A DNA stretch of 64,000 nt from Periplaneta americana (Eukaryota; Arthropoda; Insecta; Blattodea; Blattidae), in assembly GCF_040183065.1 (NCBI RefSeq), contig NC_091120.1, positions 176,664,488 to 176,728,487 of the forward strand, in the 5' to 3' direction. The notes beneath the pieces are model-generated. The model did not search any database. It had not been told where the DNA came from and worked only from the letters and a program-made list of their open reading frames with translations. The position numbers were made by a program, and so were the translations under genes. Positions 10,340 to 21,564 of this stretch are shown here, piece by piece (the first letter of the stretch is position 1; the number at the start of each line of letters is the position of its first letter).

Positions 10340-10708
10340 TTCTTTCTTTCGTTCATTCTTTCTTCCTTCCTTCCTTTCTTTCTTTGTTTTTCTTTCTTTC
10401 TTCCTTTCTTTCTTCCTTTTTGTCTCTCTTCCTTTCTTTCTTCCTTTCTTTCTTTTTTCTTTCTTCATTTCTTCCTTTCTTTCTTTTTTCTTTCTTTCTT
10501 TCTTTTATTTCTTTCTTTCTTTCGTTCGTTCTTTCTTTCTTTCTTCCTTTCTTTTTTTCCTTCTTTCTTTCTTCCTTTCTTTTTCCTTCTTTCTTTCTTC
10601 CTTTCTTTATTTCTTTCTTCCTTTCTTCCTTTTTGTCTTTCTTCCTTTCTTTTTTCCTTTCTTTCTTCCTTTTTCTTTCTTTCTTCTTTCTTTCTTTCAT
10701 TCGTTTAC
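10285..10708. repeat. (TTTA)n then 370-bp polypyrimidine (TTTC/TTCC)n tract
   Basis: About 14 TTTA units (10285-10341) pass directly into an almost pure pyrimidine tract built of TTTC and TTCC units with G, A or single-unit interruptions. Long Phe/Leu/Ser frames here are artefacts of the repeat. Confidence 0.95.
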
Positions 10709-12165
10709 ATATTACAGAAATGAAAAAAGCAACGTGTAAGCATCAAGTACTGTATACAAATGATTACGATTTTACCATAAAACAGAATGATAGTATTCTC
10801 CAGGTGACGGAATTTTTAGCTTCTGGGCCCCAGAACTCATTCTCACATATATTTAAGAAATAAATAAAGCAATGTTGCCAAATTTGTGTAAACACCAAAT
10901 ATAAGAATTTAATCATTACGATTTACCACAAAATAAAATGCCAGTTTATTGATAAATCTCATTTCAAACTAGTAAACGCTATGAGTAAAAGTGCATTAAC
11001 TCTTAGATAGTGAAAGTATGCATGTAAAAACAATTTAATTGGAAGTATGCATTTATAGTCGCAATGTAATACCAAATCGTCTTTAAATATATAATTTTCT
11101 AAGAATACAACTTCTTCATGAGTGACAGAATGTCTTACGACATAGTATGCCTTTTGCGTTTGAACACAAGCTCTAATAATTACACAAAACTGTACTCGCA
11201 TTCGCGGAGACTTTTATTTTTCAAGGTAAAACGTACTAACGTGTTAAAACTGATATTTCTAAAGCTTTAAAATTTTTATTCTTTACGATTCGAAAGTTCT
11301 ACGGAACAGGATTCTCTTTTGTTGACACTTCAGGGGGGATAGCGGTCAGGAAGGATTTCTCCAGGAATTTTTCAGAAAATAATATAACCTTATAATTGCT
11401 ACTGTATGCTAAAGACAGTATATTATTCTTATGAACCATAGATTCAACCCTGGATCTATCAATGCGTGAAAAAAGAGATATCAGGGAAGAAGTCGACATT
11501 GCATTCAGGAGGAATACTGAAAGGCATAATCACGTGGTGAGAAAAAAAACTTTGATTTCAACGAGAGTGATCGTATTTTCAACAAAATAGAGAGAAGGAT
11601 GGCTTCAGTACAAACATTCAACAATAACACCACCCTCTTCCACATTATTGCGTTAGGTGACAGTTTATTTGATTCTATAGTATTATTTTATATGTAATAT
11701 AATAGAATTACTTTTTCGTGAACATGAACTTGTTCCCAAATAAAAAATAATGTTGTGACTATTGAGTATTCATTATGTGAACCCCCAACATCAAATCTCA
11801 CGAGCCGCCACTGCTTTATAGTTGATTAAATTGAAATTTATTTTTTGAAACGCTACATATTATCGCGTTATGAACAGTACTACATGCTGCTTGCTGATGC
11901 TTGTCAATACAGCGGAGAAACATCAGAAATGAGACTGGAAGCGACTCGGAAGTTACATACCGTGAGAGGTTTAAAGATAAGGAAAGCATTATGCTTAGTG
12001 TATCTCTCTGTCTCCATTTTTCTTCCCACCAACCCATTGTCACAAGCAGGTTGTCGGATGCAAACATCTCACATTGACCCGCGCTTTCAATTTCATCCGA
12101 GTCAAACGTTTACAAAATAACGAAATATAAGAAAAAAGAAATTAATCCGTACACACATAAAAATC
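10709..12165. other. No gene seen
   Basis: AT-rich, with only short frames that lack family features. Confidence 0.45.
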
Positions 12166-12711
12166 TTTATGCTCGACCATGCCGAATTGTAGTAATTATA
12201 CACCTGGTAGCAGTCCTTTAATGCATGTCATTAAAGTACACCTACTCATTAAAGTACAGGTGTTTTCAGCCAATGACAACTCAGCTTACAGGTGTTCAGC
12301 CAATAACAAGTCAGCTTATAAAACCGTTATAAAACCGCAAGTATCGATTATTCTCGGATATGCAATCGAAAGAGAATTAGCGAAAAGTCACAGAGGCTGG
12401 AAATCCAATACTGTCGCAGAAGGTTATGTTCTGTCACTATAATAATTAGCGTTAATTGTAAATAATATTTAAATAAATTCAATTTGTCATCTCGTTTTTC
12501 AATGTCGAATTCAATAATCAAGGTTATACCAAGTTTAACGGGATTACACAAGGTCAATGACATTATTGTTCCTCGGAAAAAATCAATACTTTCGCGTCTG
12601 CGCACATCTCACAATTCAATGCCTAGAACAAGGTCACTTCCGATCTTGTCAGGTACAAATAAAATGTATACATCTGAATAATTTCAAGTTAGAAATATGG
12701 TCGAGCATAAA
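12166..12711. mobile_element. MITE-like element with 15-bp inverted ends
   Basis: TTTATGCTCGACCAT at 12166-12180 is exactly reverse-complemented at 12697-12711. The interior of about 515 bp has no transposase. No convincing target duplication was seen, so the superfamily is unknown. Confidence 0.6.
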
Positions 12712-12728
12712 AAGTCGTATGAAACTCG

Positions 12729-12828
12729 CCTATAATGGTAATTAAGAAGCTCGTATGAAAATTATGAAACTCGCTTGCGCTCGTTTCATAAACATCCATA
12801 ATCGCTTCTTAATTACTATCATTATAGG
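12729..12828. repeat. Palindromic repeat
   Basis: CCTATAATGGTAATTAAGAA pairs with TTCTTAATTACTATCATTATAGG at the other end, and an inner GAAACTCGCTTGCGCTCGTTTC hairpin lies near the centre. It directly abuts the preceding element. Confidence 0.7.
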
Positions 12829-12883
12829 CTCATTGCATAATGTACTATTCCTTTAAAAATGAAAAGGGAAGCAATGCTTTCAC

Positions 12884-13167
12884 CACAGTCTAGTATATAC
12901 AGTCACGAAGCTCAATACGTAGTAAATATGCCTCCATAGATAGTTGCTGACCACTAGAATCGCTAATATCGCCTCATTACAGACAATACGAAATAGTAGA
13001 TTAGATTAGATTTATTTATTTAGATTAGATTTATTTATTTAACCTGGTAGAGATAAGGCCGTCAGGCCTTCTCTGCCCCTCTACCAGGGCACAAATAGTA
13101 CCGGCACAATCTATTGTTCCTAGCACCTTCACAACTCAAGCTTCGTGACTGTATATACTAGACTGTG
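12884..13167. mobile_element. MITE family with 7-bp target duplications, copy 1
   Basis: The inverted ends start CACAGTCTAGTATATACAGT and are about 29 bp long. The flanks CTTTCAC (12877-12883 and 13168-13174) are an exact 7-bp duplication. Relative to copies at 17.2 and 62.2 kb this copy is inverted and carries a 94-bp insertion (12999-13092). The core also contains ACAATCTATTGTTCCTAG. Confidence 0.92.
12999..13092 (-). mobile_element. Tiny LINE 3' end inserted in the MITE
   Basis: It consists of a tail of GATTA/TTTA units (12999-13042) and the LINE 3' hairpin CCTGGTAGAG/CTCTACCAGG around AAGGCC/GGCCTT. The direct repeat AAATAGTA flanks it (12991-12998 and 13093-13100). The two other MITE copies lack it, so it is a secondary, extremely 5'-truncated retrotransposition. 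Confidence 0.85.
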
Positions 13168-13205
13168 CTTTCACCATATCCATGAACCCTACGTCCACTA
13201 TTAAC

Positions 13206-13451
13206 CATATGAAGGGTTCAGAAGCATAGTGGGCCAAACGCCATTTACTAGAACCATAGAATACAAGGGTTAAAATGAAGTTATCGCCATAATTCAATGG
13301 AAACATATAGACAGTAATATAAAGTATACACATTAAATCTAAATGATATGTCAGTCTTCATTAAACTATGGTATTCACTTAACTTTAACCCTTGCTTTCT
13401 CCTTTTTAATAAATGGCGCTTGGCCCATTATGGCTCTGAACCCTTCATATG
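13206..13451. mobile_element. Fold-back element, copy 1
   Basis: Arms of about 70 bp begin CATATGAAGGGTTCAGA and end TCTGAACCCTTCATATG. Inside the arms are GGGCCAAACGCCATTTA and its partner. A second, one-armed copy lies at 32985-33186 in the opposite orientation. Confidence 0.8.
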
Positions 13452-13947
13452 TCGTTCGTTTCTAAATTTAAATCCTAATGCAATGAAACAGTCACTACCC
13501 TTGTTTGTTGTAGTCACTGTAAAATCAATCTTTTAAACACTATACAACAATGATACACTGAAATAAAACCTTGGAACGACTGCAGCACACTGTTGTACGC
13601 CCCCTATTATGTTGATGTTCAAAACATTGAAACGCCTGTTATTGGAAATTCATAGTACTTACTTTGCCTCTGCGTTTGTTGCCGCATTTCATTCCAACAC
13701 TAAGCATTTGAAATGTAGATCTGGAGAAGATTGGAGCGTGTTTAGTTGATTAGATGAGAATGTTTCTTAATAACCATATATTCTAGGGCAGACACGAAGA
13801 AGTCAGTGAATTAATTGCGCGATTATGTTCTAAGCTTGTTCGTCTTTTTACCTACCCGTTTTACCCTCGGGAATTTTAGTGTAAACATTCAGTGACGTAT
13901 TTCTTACATTATCACTCTATGATTTAATTTATACACGTTTTAATTTT

Positions 13948-14030
13948 TTAGTTGGTTGTTTAATGAAACTGTATCAACTACTAGGTTATTTAGCGTCGAT
14001 GATATTGGTGATAGCGAGATGATATTTTTT
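13948..14030 (-). mobile_element. SINE 3' fragment
   Basis: AACTACTAGGTTATTTAGCG followed by ATGATATTGGTGATAGCGAG is the reverse complement of the 3' body of the SINE at 58515-58761. The tRNA-like head is missing. Confidence 0.7.
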
Positions 14031-14344
14031 TTATTATCCAATTTAATAAACCCTATTTCACCCTGAGGTATATTAGGGTTATAGTTGGCATCAAAATACA
14101 TATTTTATAACCAATAAACAATAGTAAAGTCATAATATAAAATAGTGGTCACAGTTACAATTCACATGAATTATGTAGAAGAATGCACCTTAGTGAAAGA
14201 ATGGCTCCTGTTAAAGATTAATGAGATGTTTGAGGAATAATCAATGCAAAAGATATACTAGAATGTCTAACCGTTTCAGAGTAAATCACGATCTTAAAAA
14301 GATAATCAATAGTAGATTGATAAAACAAACTTTGACTTTCACTT

Positions 14345-15138
<794 letters not shown>

Positions 15139-15391
15139 ACTTAGGCACTTAGGCCTAATTCATGAACAATGGAACAGTTAAGAGTAATAAATGGATATTA
15201 CAAGCAATGATTTTTGGTGAAAAGTTACATACATGATTCAGGAACAATTACAATAATTAAAATACGTAATACTGTAACACAAGTAATGACTTACAACTAA
15301 CGAATAACGAAAATCTTGAAGGGCTATATATAATAGTAGGGGCAATACAAAAGATTTAAAGCAAAATGTAAACAGTACAGTTCGCGAAATG

Positions 15392-15571
15392 GTATTTGGC
15401 GAGATGAGGCCGAGGATCCGTTGTAGATTACCTGACATTCGCGTTACGGTTGATAAAAACCTCGGAAAAACCCAACCAGGTAATCAGTCCAATCGGAAAT
15501 CGAACCCGCGCCAGAGAGGAACTCCGGATCGGAAGGCAAGAGCCTCAGTTAACTGAGATACGAGCTGGCCT
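15392..15571 (-). mobile_element. tRNA-derived SINE (family with TTTGGCGAGATGAGG body)
   Basis: On the minus strand the head reads CTCGTATCTCAGTTAACTGA (box A region) and GGTTCGATTTCC (box B). The body contains ACCTGGTTGGGTTTTTCCGA. It is the same family as 35985-36177 and 58515-58761. Confidence 0.82.
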
Positions 15572-15864
15572 TTTGATAGGGTATAATAGAAAACGAATAT
15601 AACAAGGGCAGCAAGAATTTCAAGAAAAGACAAAATTATAAACCCAATTGAATCGGTCATTGCAAAAAGGTCATGAGTCAACTTTTTTACGAAAATGAGT
15701 TATGCAATGAACATTGTGATATAGGGGTAGCCCGACCAGTCTATGTAAGAAGATCATGAATAAACTTTCAAACAGTGCTGAAATCGAAGCTTGAAATTTC
15801 CACTTCTTGCAGAAAAGTCACGAGTCTGGCTTTTTGGTTGGATGTGCAGTATTTCCATGTCATT

Positions 15865-16160
15865 TCCAGAAACTCAACACACTAGAACAATATGAAATAT
15901 ACAGACACACGAAAACACACCCCAACGATATTCTCAACACACAACTCAATTTCGAAACACATACACTCTTTGACTCTACACTACGAACGCACCCACATAG
16001 GAAACAATAGGCGCCAAGACCAACAACGACCAGTTCCGAAGATGACCGAAAATAGGTCGAAACATGTTAACAAGATACGTCAATAATATTTAACACAAGA
16101 AAGTTCTTATCATACATATTCCGAAGTGATACAGTGTTAAAAGTTGTGTAATCAAGATGT
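15865..16160 (+). mobile_element. Second Penelope-like element, 3' fragment
   Basis: The plus frame reads LNTLEQYEIYRHTKTHPNDI followed by LNTQLNFETHTLFDSTL, the C-terminal end of a GIY-YIG-bearing Penelope-like protein. The 3' sequence CGAAGATGACCGAAAATAGG followed by TCGAAACATG, common behind such elements, comes next. It is from a different subfamily than the 4.7-8.8 kb element. Everything upstream is missing. Confidence 0.72.
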
Positions 16161-16184
16161 ATAAAAAATATCATATAAGCATGG

Positions 16185-16275
16185 GTCCTATTCTCAATAT
16201 TTACAGAGTTAAGAAAAAACGTATTTTACAAACAACTTTAAATTAGTGTAACTCTGAAAATATTGAGAATAGGAA
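16185..16275. repeat. 91-bp palindrome
   Basis: Arms GGTCCTATTCTCAATATTTA and its inverted partner ATATTGAGAATAGGAAC, 27 bp each, surround a 37-bp AT-rich loop. Confidence 0.8.
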
Positions 16276-17226
16276 CTATGATTTTATTACATTTTTTTGT
16301 TCGAAATGTCTTCAGAAATAACCTCCGTAAAGGACGGTAAATCCTTGTGAATCACCCTGTATAATATGAAAATAGTACGCATAAAAGTGTTCTCATTCAT
16401 GGTATATTGATGCATTAAATAATTTATGTAATTAGAACATTATTTGCTAAAAATATATTTTATTAATTGGTAAAATGTGAACGTTCATTGCAAAAAGGTC
16501 ATGAGTCATTGATTTTGAAAATGTGTTTTATGCCAAACAAAAAATGTTTAATGAAAAATTTATAATGCAATATTTTCCTCGATAACGCTTTAATCATTGA
16601 CAGTCGTATGAGAATTAAAAATTAGGTAGTTTATGCTCTAGGTAGTTTTTTCTTTCTCCTGTAAAATTTCAGTTTCTTGACTCATGACCTTTTTGAAATG
16701 ACCGATTCAATTATATATGAGGAAAGATGAAATTTCAAGATACAGTTTTAGACTATCTACATAAAAAAAACAGCAGTTAAAACGGTACGGCCACGTTCAG
16801 CGAATGGAGAAAGAATGAATGCCACTTCTACCGCAAAGAAGGACACAATTAAAATATGATAAGGTATCAAATGAAAACAGAAGAGACAAGTTTTTGTCAT
16901 TTTCTGTACCTGTGTGGCCTCCAAAGTAATTACTGAGGTAACATGACCTTAATAAGTCTGCGTCTGGACTTCAAGGTCGTGGGTTCATTTCCAAGAAGGG
17001 ACGGAGGAGTTTTTTTGTCCGTCCCCACTTTCAGTACGGCACTGAATTCCAGTCTGCTTCCTGTTAAATGGGCATTGGAAGCCCTTTATGTAGCAGGGTG
17101 ATAGATAACTCGATCTGAGTCGGACAAAGCCGCGAAATGGCAGAAAATTGCTTCAGCTCACAAGCGCAAAAAAAAAAAATCGCGCTCATAGGCTGAAGTC
17201 GTTTACTCCGAAATTCGCAGTTAAGG

Positions 17227-17408
17227 CACAGTCTAATATATACAGTCACGAAGCTTGAGTTGTGAGGATGCTAGGAACAATAGACTGTGCCGGTATTATT
17301 TCGCATTGTCTGTAATGAGGCGATATTAGCGATCCTGGTGGTTAGCAACTATCTATGGATGCATATTTACTACGTATTGAGCTTCGTGACTGTATATACT
17401 AGACTGTG
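17227..17408. mobile_element. MITE family with 7-bp target duplications, copy 2
   Basis: 182 bp with ends CACAGTCTAATATATACAGT and ATATACTAGACTGTG. The 7-bp duplication GTTAAGG lies at 17220-17226 and 17409-17415. It is uninterrupted, so it gives the empty-site form for the insert found in copy 1. Confidence 0.93.
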
Positions 17409-17449
17409 GTTAAGGGTTGATCATTCCTCTACTAATAGTTAATTTATTA

Positions 17450-18032
17450 ATTCATAGTTTTCTGCCCAATGACAGATCTTTCACTGCAGACTCAGCATTC
17501 TCCAATCTTTCCTATTTTCTATCTTCCTCTTGATCTCCGCATATGATCCATGTTATCTTAATGTCATCTATCATCTGATATTTTCAGCCTGGTTGGCAGA
17601 GTTGGTATAAGTTAGCGCTGGCCTTCTATGCCCGAGGTTGCGGGTTCGATCCCGGGCCAGGTCGATGGCATTTAAGTGTGTTTAAATGCGACAGGCTCAT
17701 GTCAGTAGATTTACTGGCATGTAAAATAATTCCTGCGGGACAAAAGTTCCGGCACACCGGCGACGCTGATATAACCTCGGCAGTTGCGAACATCGTTAAA
17801 TAAAACAAAACATAACATTTTTCATCTGACATCTTCTGCCCTGAACTCTTTTTCCGTTCACCATCCTTCCAGTGCATCCTTCAGTAGGCAGTTTCTTCTC
17901 AGTCAATTCTCAACCAATTCCTTTTCTCTTCCTGATCAGTTTCAGCATCATTCTTTCTTCACCCACTCTTTCCAACACAGCTTCATTTCTTGTTGTCTGT
18001 CCACTTCACTTCACTTCACTTCACTTCACTTC
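17450..18032 (-). mobile_element. LINE 3' fragment, family of 42.1 and 62.7 kb
   Basis: The minus strand matches the 3' end of the LINE at 42130-43130 (shared CCATCCTTCCAGTGCATC-type and CCAACACAGCTTCATTTCTT-type stretches). It is split by a SINE at 17586-17822 and ends at a short (CACTT)n run at 18003-18040. Coding sense is lost. Confidence 0.78.
17586..17822 (+). mobile_element. tRNA-derived SINE (GTTGGCAGAGTTGGTATA head), copy 1
   Basis: The head has box A-like GGCAGAGTTGGTATAAGTTA and box B GGTTCGATCCCGG; the body includes CATTTAAGTGTGTTTAAATG and GGCACACCGGCGACGCTGAT; the tail is GTTAAATAAAACAAAACATA. The flanks CATCTGATATTTTC (17572-17585) and CATCTGACATCTTC (17823-17836) are a 14-bp target duplication within the LINE. 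Other copies are at 43133, 54678 and 61914. Confidence 0.92.
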
Positions 18033-18097
18033 ACTTCACTTTTTATAGTGTGTGTGTATCCAATGCCTACCCACTTTCACTTGCGTGATTCAGGTTC

Positions 18098-18189
18098 CCA
18101 TGAGAAGAAATTCTATAGGAGGACATGGAATCTAAAATAAGAGGACATTGCTGAAAAAAGGAGGACTTTTTAAAAATTGGTATGAACAA
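18098..18189 (+). repeat. 92-bp segment identical to the left end of the 19.55-kb hAT
   Basis: From CCATGAGAAGAAATTC to GGTATGAACAA the sequence is identical to 19562-19653, as far as can be compared by eye. The flanks AGGTTC on the left and ACTGTGACCC on the right faintly resemble the hAT termini. Confidence 0.85.
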
Positions 18190-18329
18190 CTGTGACCCAT
18201 TTTCTAGTTGTACACCACTTCGGCGGGTTACGCTGTACATGATGTGTATATGTAGAGAGTTATATCATGTATTAAGGTGAGTGTATGTGTAAGTGTTCGT
18301 GTAATTGTAGTGTCTGAAATGGGTGATGA

Positions 18330-18665
18330 TGATGAAATTAGAAAGGGAGAAGGGGGAACCCGGTGCCGGCACATAGTCTACTCCTGTCGAATAGCACCAA
18401 GAGGGCCGCCAGGCTTAACGTCTCCATCCGATGGACGAATCACTATCAACAGTGATAAATGCCTTCTCTTCATATGTACTGCGGAGAATTTGGGATTTAA
18501 CCCACGCATATTGGTGCACAATCTAGTGATTAGAAGTTGTGCACCGCCATCTCTCCTAGTCCCGAGGTAGAAATTTTACATGGAAAAATTTCTGACCCCG
18601 CCGGCAATCGAACCCGGGCCGGCTAGTCTGGAGGCAGACACACTACCACAGAGCTAACTCGGCGG
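18330..18665 (-). mobile_element. tRNA-derived SINE
   Basis: On the minus strand: TCCGCCGAGTTAGCTCTGTG (box A region), CCCGGGTTCGATTGCCGG (box B), then a body with TTTTTCCATGTAAAATTTC. It forms the right part of the 613-bp insertion, and its head abuts the 20-bp direct repeat. Confidence 0.85.
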
Positions 18666-18807
18666 ACTTCACTTTTTATAGTGTGAGTGAATATTTTGAA
18701 GAAGAGGAATCCTTCAATTTTAATGTTATATTAATTTTGTATTGGTTGATTAACTATACCCACAGCATATACTTTTGTTTGTGGCTGTAATGAAATTAAA
18801 TTAAATC

Positions 18808-18862
18808 GAACCCGGGCCGCTTCATAGAATACCAGCGCTTGCGCCACAGACGCTGCGTCATA
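18808..18862 (-). mobile_element. SINE head fragment
   Basis: Minus-strand GTCTGTGGCGCAAGCGCTGG and CCCGGGTTCGATTT are tRNA-like box A and box B remnants of a truncated SINE. Confidence 0.55.
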
Positions 18863-19727
18863 TCTGTCACAGAATGTGTCAAATATCGAATTCCTGTCTC
18901 ATCTGTGAGAAGCCAACGCCTAGGATCACGTTGGTCTCTGCATTTCATTTGTAGAACATTTTCGCAACCGTCCATCATCCGCAAGGCTCTAAGAAACGCG
19001 GGCAACCTTCATGAGTCAGCCACTCATTCGTCAGGTACTTGAACTCTGGACATGACACATCGGCAGGTCTCATTACCACGTTACAAGCTGCATTTCTTAC
19101 ACCCAAAGCGTCACTGTTACGCCAACGAGACAGGAGCTAAGGCCTTCTCAGGAGCGTGGGAAGCCCTGCTTCCGCCCCAGACATGTCGATGACATTTTGA
19201 TGTCCTCCAACTCGCCAGGAGTTCCGGGACGCAACCATTCTTCCGTCTTCCAGAAAGAAACAGCTGTGTAAAAATAGAACAGTTTAGTTTAGTTTACTGC
19301 ATTCAGTATTAACCTTGTTCCCTCACGATGGGGATTCCTAACTTTTTCGCACGTGTAGCTATCATGTGCTGAACCCTTCGGATATACAAGCGTGGGTTTT
19401 TGGTTTGTGTTACAGCGAGTAACCACAATATACAAGATAATTCTTGCAACATGTTTTGAGGACTATTCTCGGTCGTTCTTCCGAATGCAGTTCTTTTTTA
19501 ATATAGCTACAATTTTCCGAACGGAACTATTTCGAAATCGGAATTCCCAAAATTAGGGTTACCATGAGAAGAAATTCTATAGGAGGACATGGAATCTAAA
19601 ATAAGAGGACATTGCTGAAAAAAGGAGGACTTTTTAAAAATTGGTATGAACAAAATTAAAGATAAAAACAATAGCTCACCTTAGTTTTCTCACTAGTTGC
19701 TGGATCAGTATTACATCTGTACCCTAC

Positions 19728-19970
19728 TTATCGGTGAAGCCCACTTTGTGCACAAGAGCCTGAACAGACAAACTTCTATCTTGTAACAAATAACTATGGA
19801 ACTGTTCACAGGACATGTCCTTGAAATTATATTTCACCATGATGATACCTCTGACTGTCTCCGTTAGCATGCGATTTCGTTCTTTTGTCCATTGAGCAGC
19901 TATTAGGGAGAATACTCTCTCAGCACTTCCATTGTGACTTGGGATAAATAAATAGAATTGACATATTTTT
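19728..19970 (-). pseudogene. hAT transposase C-terminal remnant
   Basis: Read on the minus strand: FIPSHNGSAERVFSLIAAQW, TKERNRMLTETVRGIIMVKY and NFKDMSCEQFHSYLL. This is the dimerisation block of hAT transposases (pattern S-N---ERVFSL---W---RNR). It ends with a LSVQALVHKVGFTDK-like tail before a stop. It sits within the bounded hAT element. Upstream catalytic parts were not recognised. Confidence 0.8.
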
Positions 19971-20689
19971 AAGAGTTCTGAGGAAGTTTCAGTGCTCGTA
20001 GAACTATTGGAATTGAAAAATTTTCACCATTGTTTATCTAAACTTAAATCTTTATCCAAATTAACTTGATTTGTATATTGAATAATAAAATTGATAAAAT
20101 AGCTTAGAATCATGAATAGTGGCATTTTTAAAGTGTAAGAATTCAATGCATGTCAATAGGTCATCATATTTTATGTTTTTATGTGCTTCAGCTTCAACTA
20201 TTGAAAGCATTTAAATTCTTTCATAGGTTCACCATTTGTTTATATATTCTATGCATAATATCGCACATTATTGAATTCATATTAATTGTACAGGGACATC
20301 ACTTTATTTTTACCAACATTTTTAACATTAATCTGGCTATACTCGGAAACTCTGTTGCCCCCTTCCATTACAGGAGTTTGATGTTACTAGTGCAATATGT
20401 AAACAAATCATTTTACTAGGTATAGGAGGAGAGAAAAGTAGTGTATCCATTTATGTTGTAGGGAAATACGATATTACGATTTTCAGTTTGATTATCACTT
20501 TTACGGAATTTATCACAATACAGTAGAGTAGTAACATTTTTTTTTTTCAAAAACTCAACTTTTCAGGCAGCTATATTCGTTATGTAATGTCTACTTTATT
20601 TAGCATATTAATTATTGGTGTTAACATCCAATATAGAGAGTGCATTTAAATTGAGGGGGTCATAAGTAAAGGGCTGTAAGTGCACTTAA

Positions 20690-20880
20690 GTTACTTTTGA
20701 GAAAATGGGGTTTAAATATTTAAGCTTTCGTAAAATCGGTGAAATTTTTATTTAAATTTTAATGTGTGATGCAATTAAAATATCCCTTTGCCACTAAAAT
20801 TTTAGATACTTTAGCTTACACTGGATGCACTTAACTCATGTTTTTACAAATATCACTAGCATTCCTTTGCTTCTAGCCAC
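20690..20880. repeat. Unclassified ~195-bp repeat, copy 1
   Basis: It shares AAGCTTTCGTAAA, TATCCCTTTG-CACTA and ACTTAACTCAT landmarks, in the same order and orientation, with 21565-21765. Copy 1 lies within the hAT element, copy 2 just outside it. Confidence 0.7.
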
Positions 20881-20909
20881 CTCAATTCAAAATAAGCTAA
20901 TCTGAATTT

Positions 20910-21104
20910 TTAAATAAATTGCTGAAAATGGTTGCCGTTCATTACAATGCAGGCTTCAATTCCTTTATGCATATTATTAAAAACATTTTGAAGCATATTC
21001 TCTGAAATTGAATTTATCGTTTCTTGAATATAATTTTTTAGTACGATATTATTAATATAGGTTCTTTCTTCTATAGAAAACGCAGTCATATTTCTGAAAC
21101 ACAC
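20910..21104 (-). pseudogene. Transposase C-terminal remnant
   Basis: The end of this 64-residue frame, SISENMLQNVFNNMHKGIEA followed by CIVMNGNHFQQFI, matches the last residues of the same insect transposase type as 4325-4558. It lies inside the hAT element and is dead. Confidence 0.55.
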
Positions 21105-21564
21105 TATACACTGCAGTGTTTACTTCACTGCTTGAAGACTTCGAATGCAACAGCAGCCGTAAGTTTGTGTGTCTGACGGGAGCAAGGACATTAGTGAAGG
21201 GGTGGGAGTGAAGTACATTTAGAAATGCAGGTACAATAAAAATGCAAGTAAAAATAAAATTATGTCCCTGTAGTTGAAATGCGAAATGCCGGACATTTCA
21301 ATTTTTTAAATGCCTGCCGGACAGGATAACATGATTAAAAAAGAGGACATGTCCTCCTTTTGCCGGAGAGATTGTAACCCTACCCAAAATGCATATCCGA
21401 TGGATGTAATATCGAAAGCCAATTTCTGAAAGAGACATTTTCTTGAATGCTAATTTGTACGAATGTAGTATTTTCCGAAACTATTTGTCGTATTGTTTCT
21501 CGGAGGTCTAGCTGACCACGTATTCAACTTTCATTTGAGTAGGTGAGAAGCAGAGAGATATGAG

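Larger units (their letters stand above)
15645..16714. mobile_element. Element with 37-bp inverted ends, nested contents
   Basis: AATTGAATCGGTCATTGCAA plus AAAGGTCATGAGTCAA at 15645-15681 is matched inverted at 16676-16714. A third copy of the CATTGCAAAAAGGTCATGAG core lies inside at about 16486, so the structure may be two related MITEs around other insertions. It encloses a Penelope-like 3' fragment and a 91-bp palindrome. Confidence 0.65.
18053..18665. mobile_element. 613-bp insertion with perfect 20-bp direct repeats
   Basis: ACTTCACTTTTTATAGTGTG occurs at 18033-18052 and again at 18666-18685. Its interior ends with the tRNA-like head of a SINE, consistent with retroposition, but the left third holds a 92-bp segment of a hAT element. 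Confidence 0.8.
19554..21382 (-). mobile_element. hAT-superfamily element with perfect 8-bp target duplication
   Basis: The ends are TAGGGTTAC and GTAACCCTA. The exact 8-bp duplication CCCAAAAT sits at 19546-19553 and 21383-21390. The minus strand carries a hAT dimerisation-domain remnant at 19728-19970. The 1829-bp copy lacks most of the transposase and also holds a foreign transposase tail (20910-21104) and an unclassified 195-bp repeat (20690-20880), so it was later invaded. Confidence 0.92.

Noticed and set aside
10276-10863. 195-residue Phe/Leu/Ser-rich frame
   Set aside because: It is the translation of a (TTTA)n plus polypyrimidine tract.
19430-19490. Penelope-like 3' fragment on the minus strand
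   Set aside because: The GACCGAGAATAGTC...AACATGTTGCAAG resemblance to 16035-16070 is suggestive but too short and diverged.
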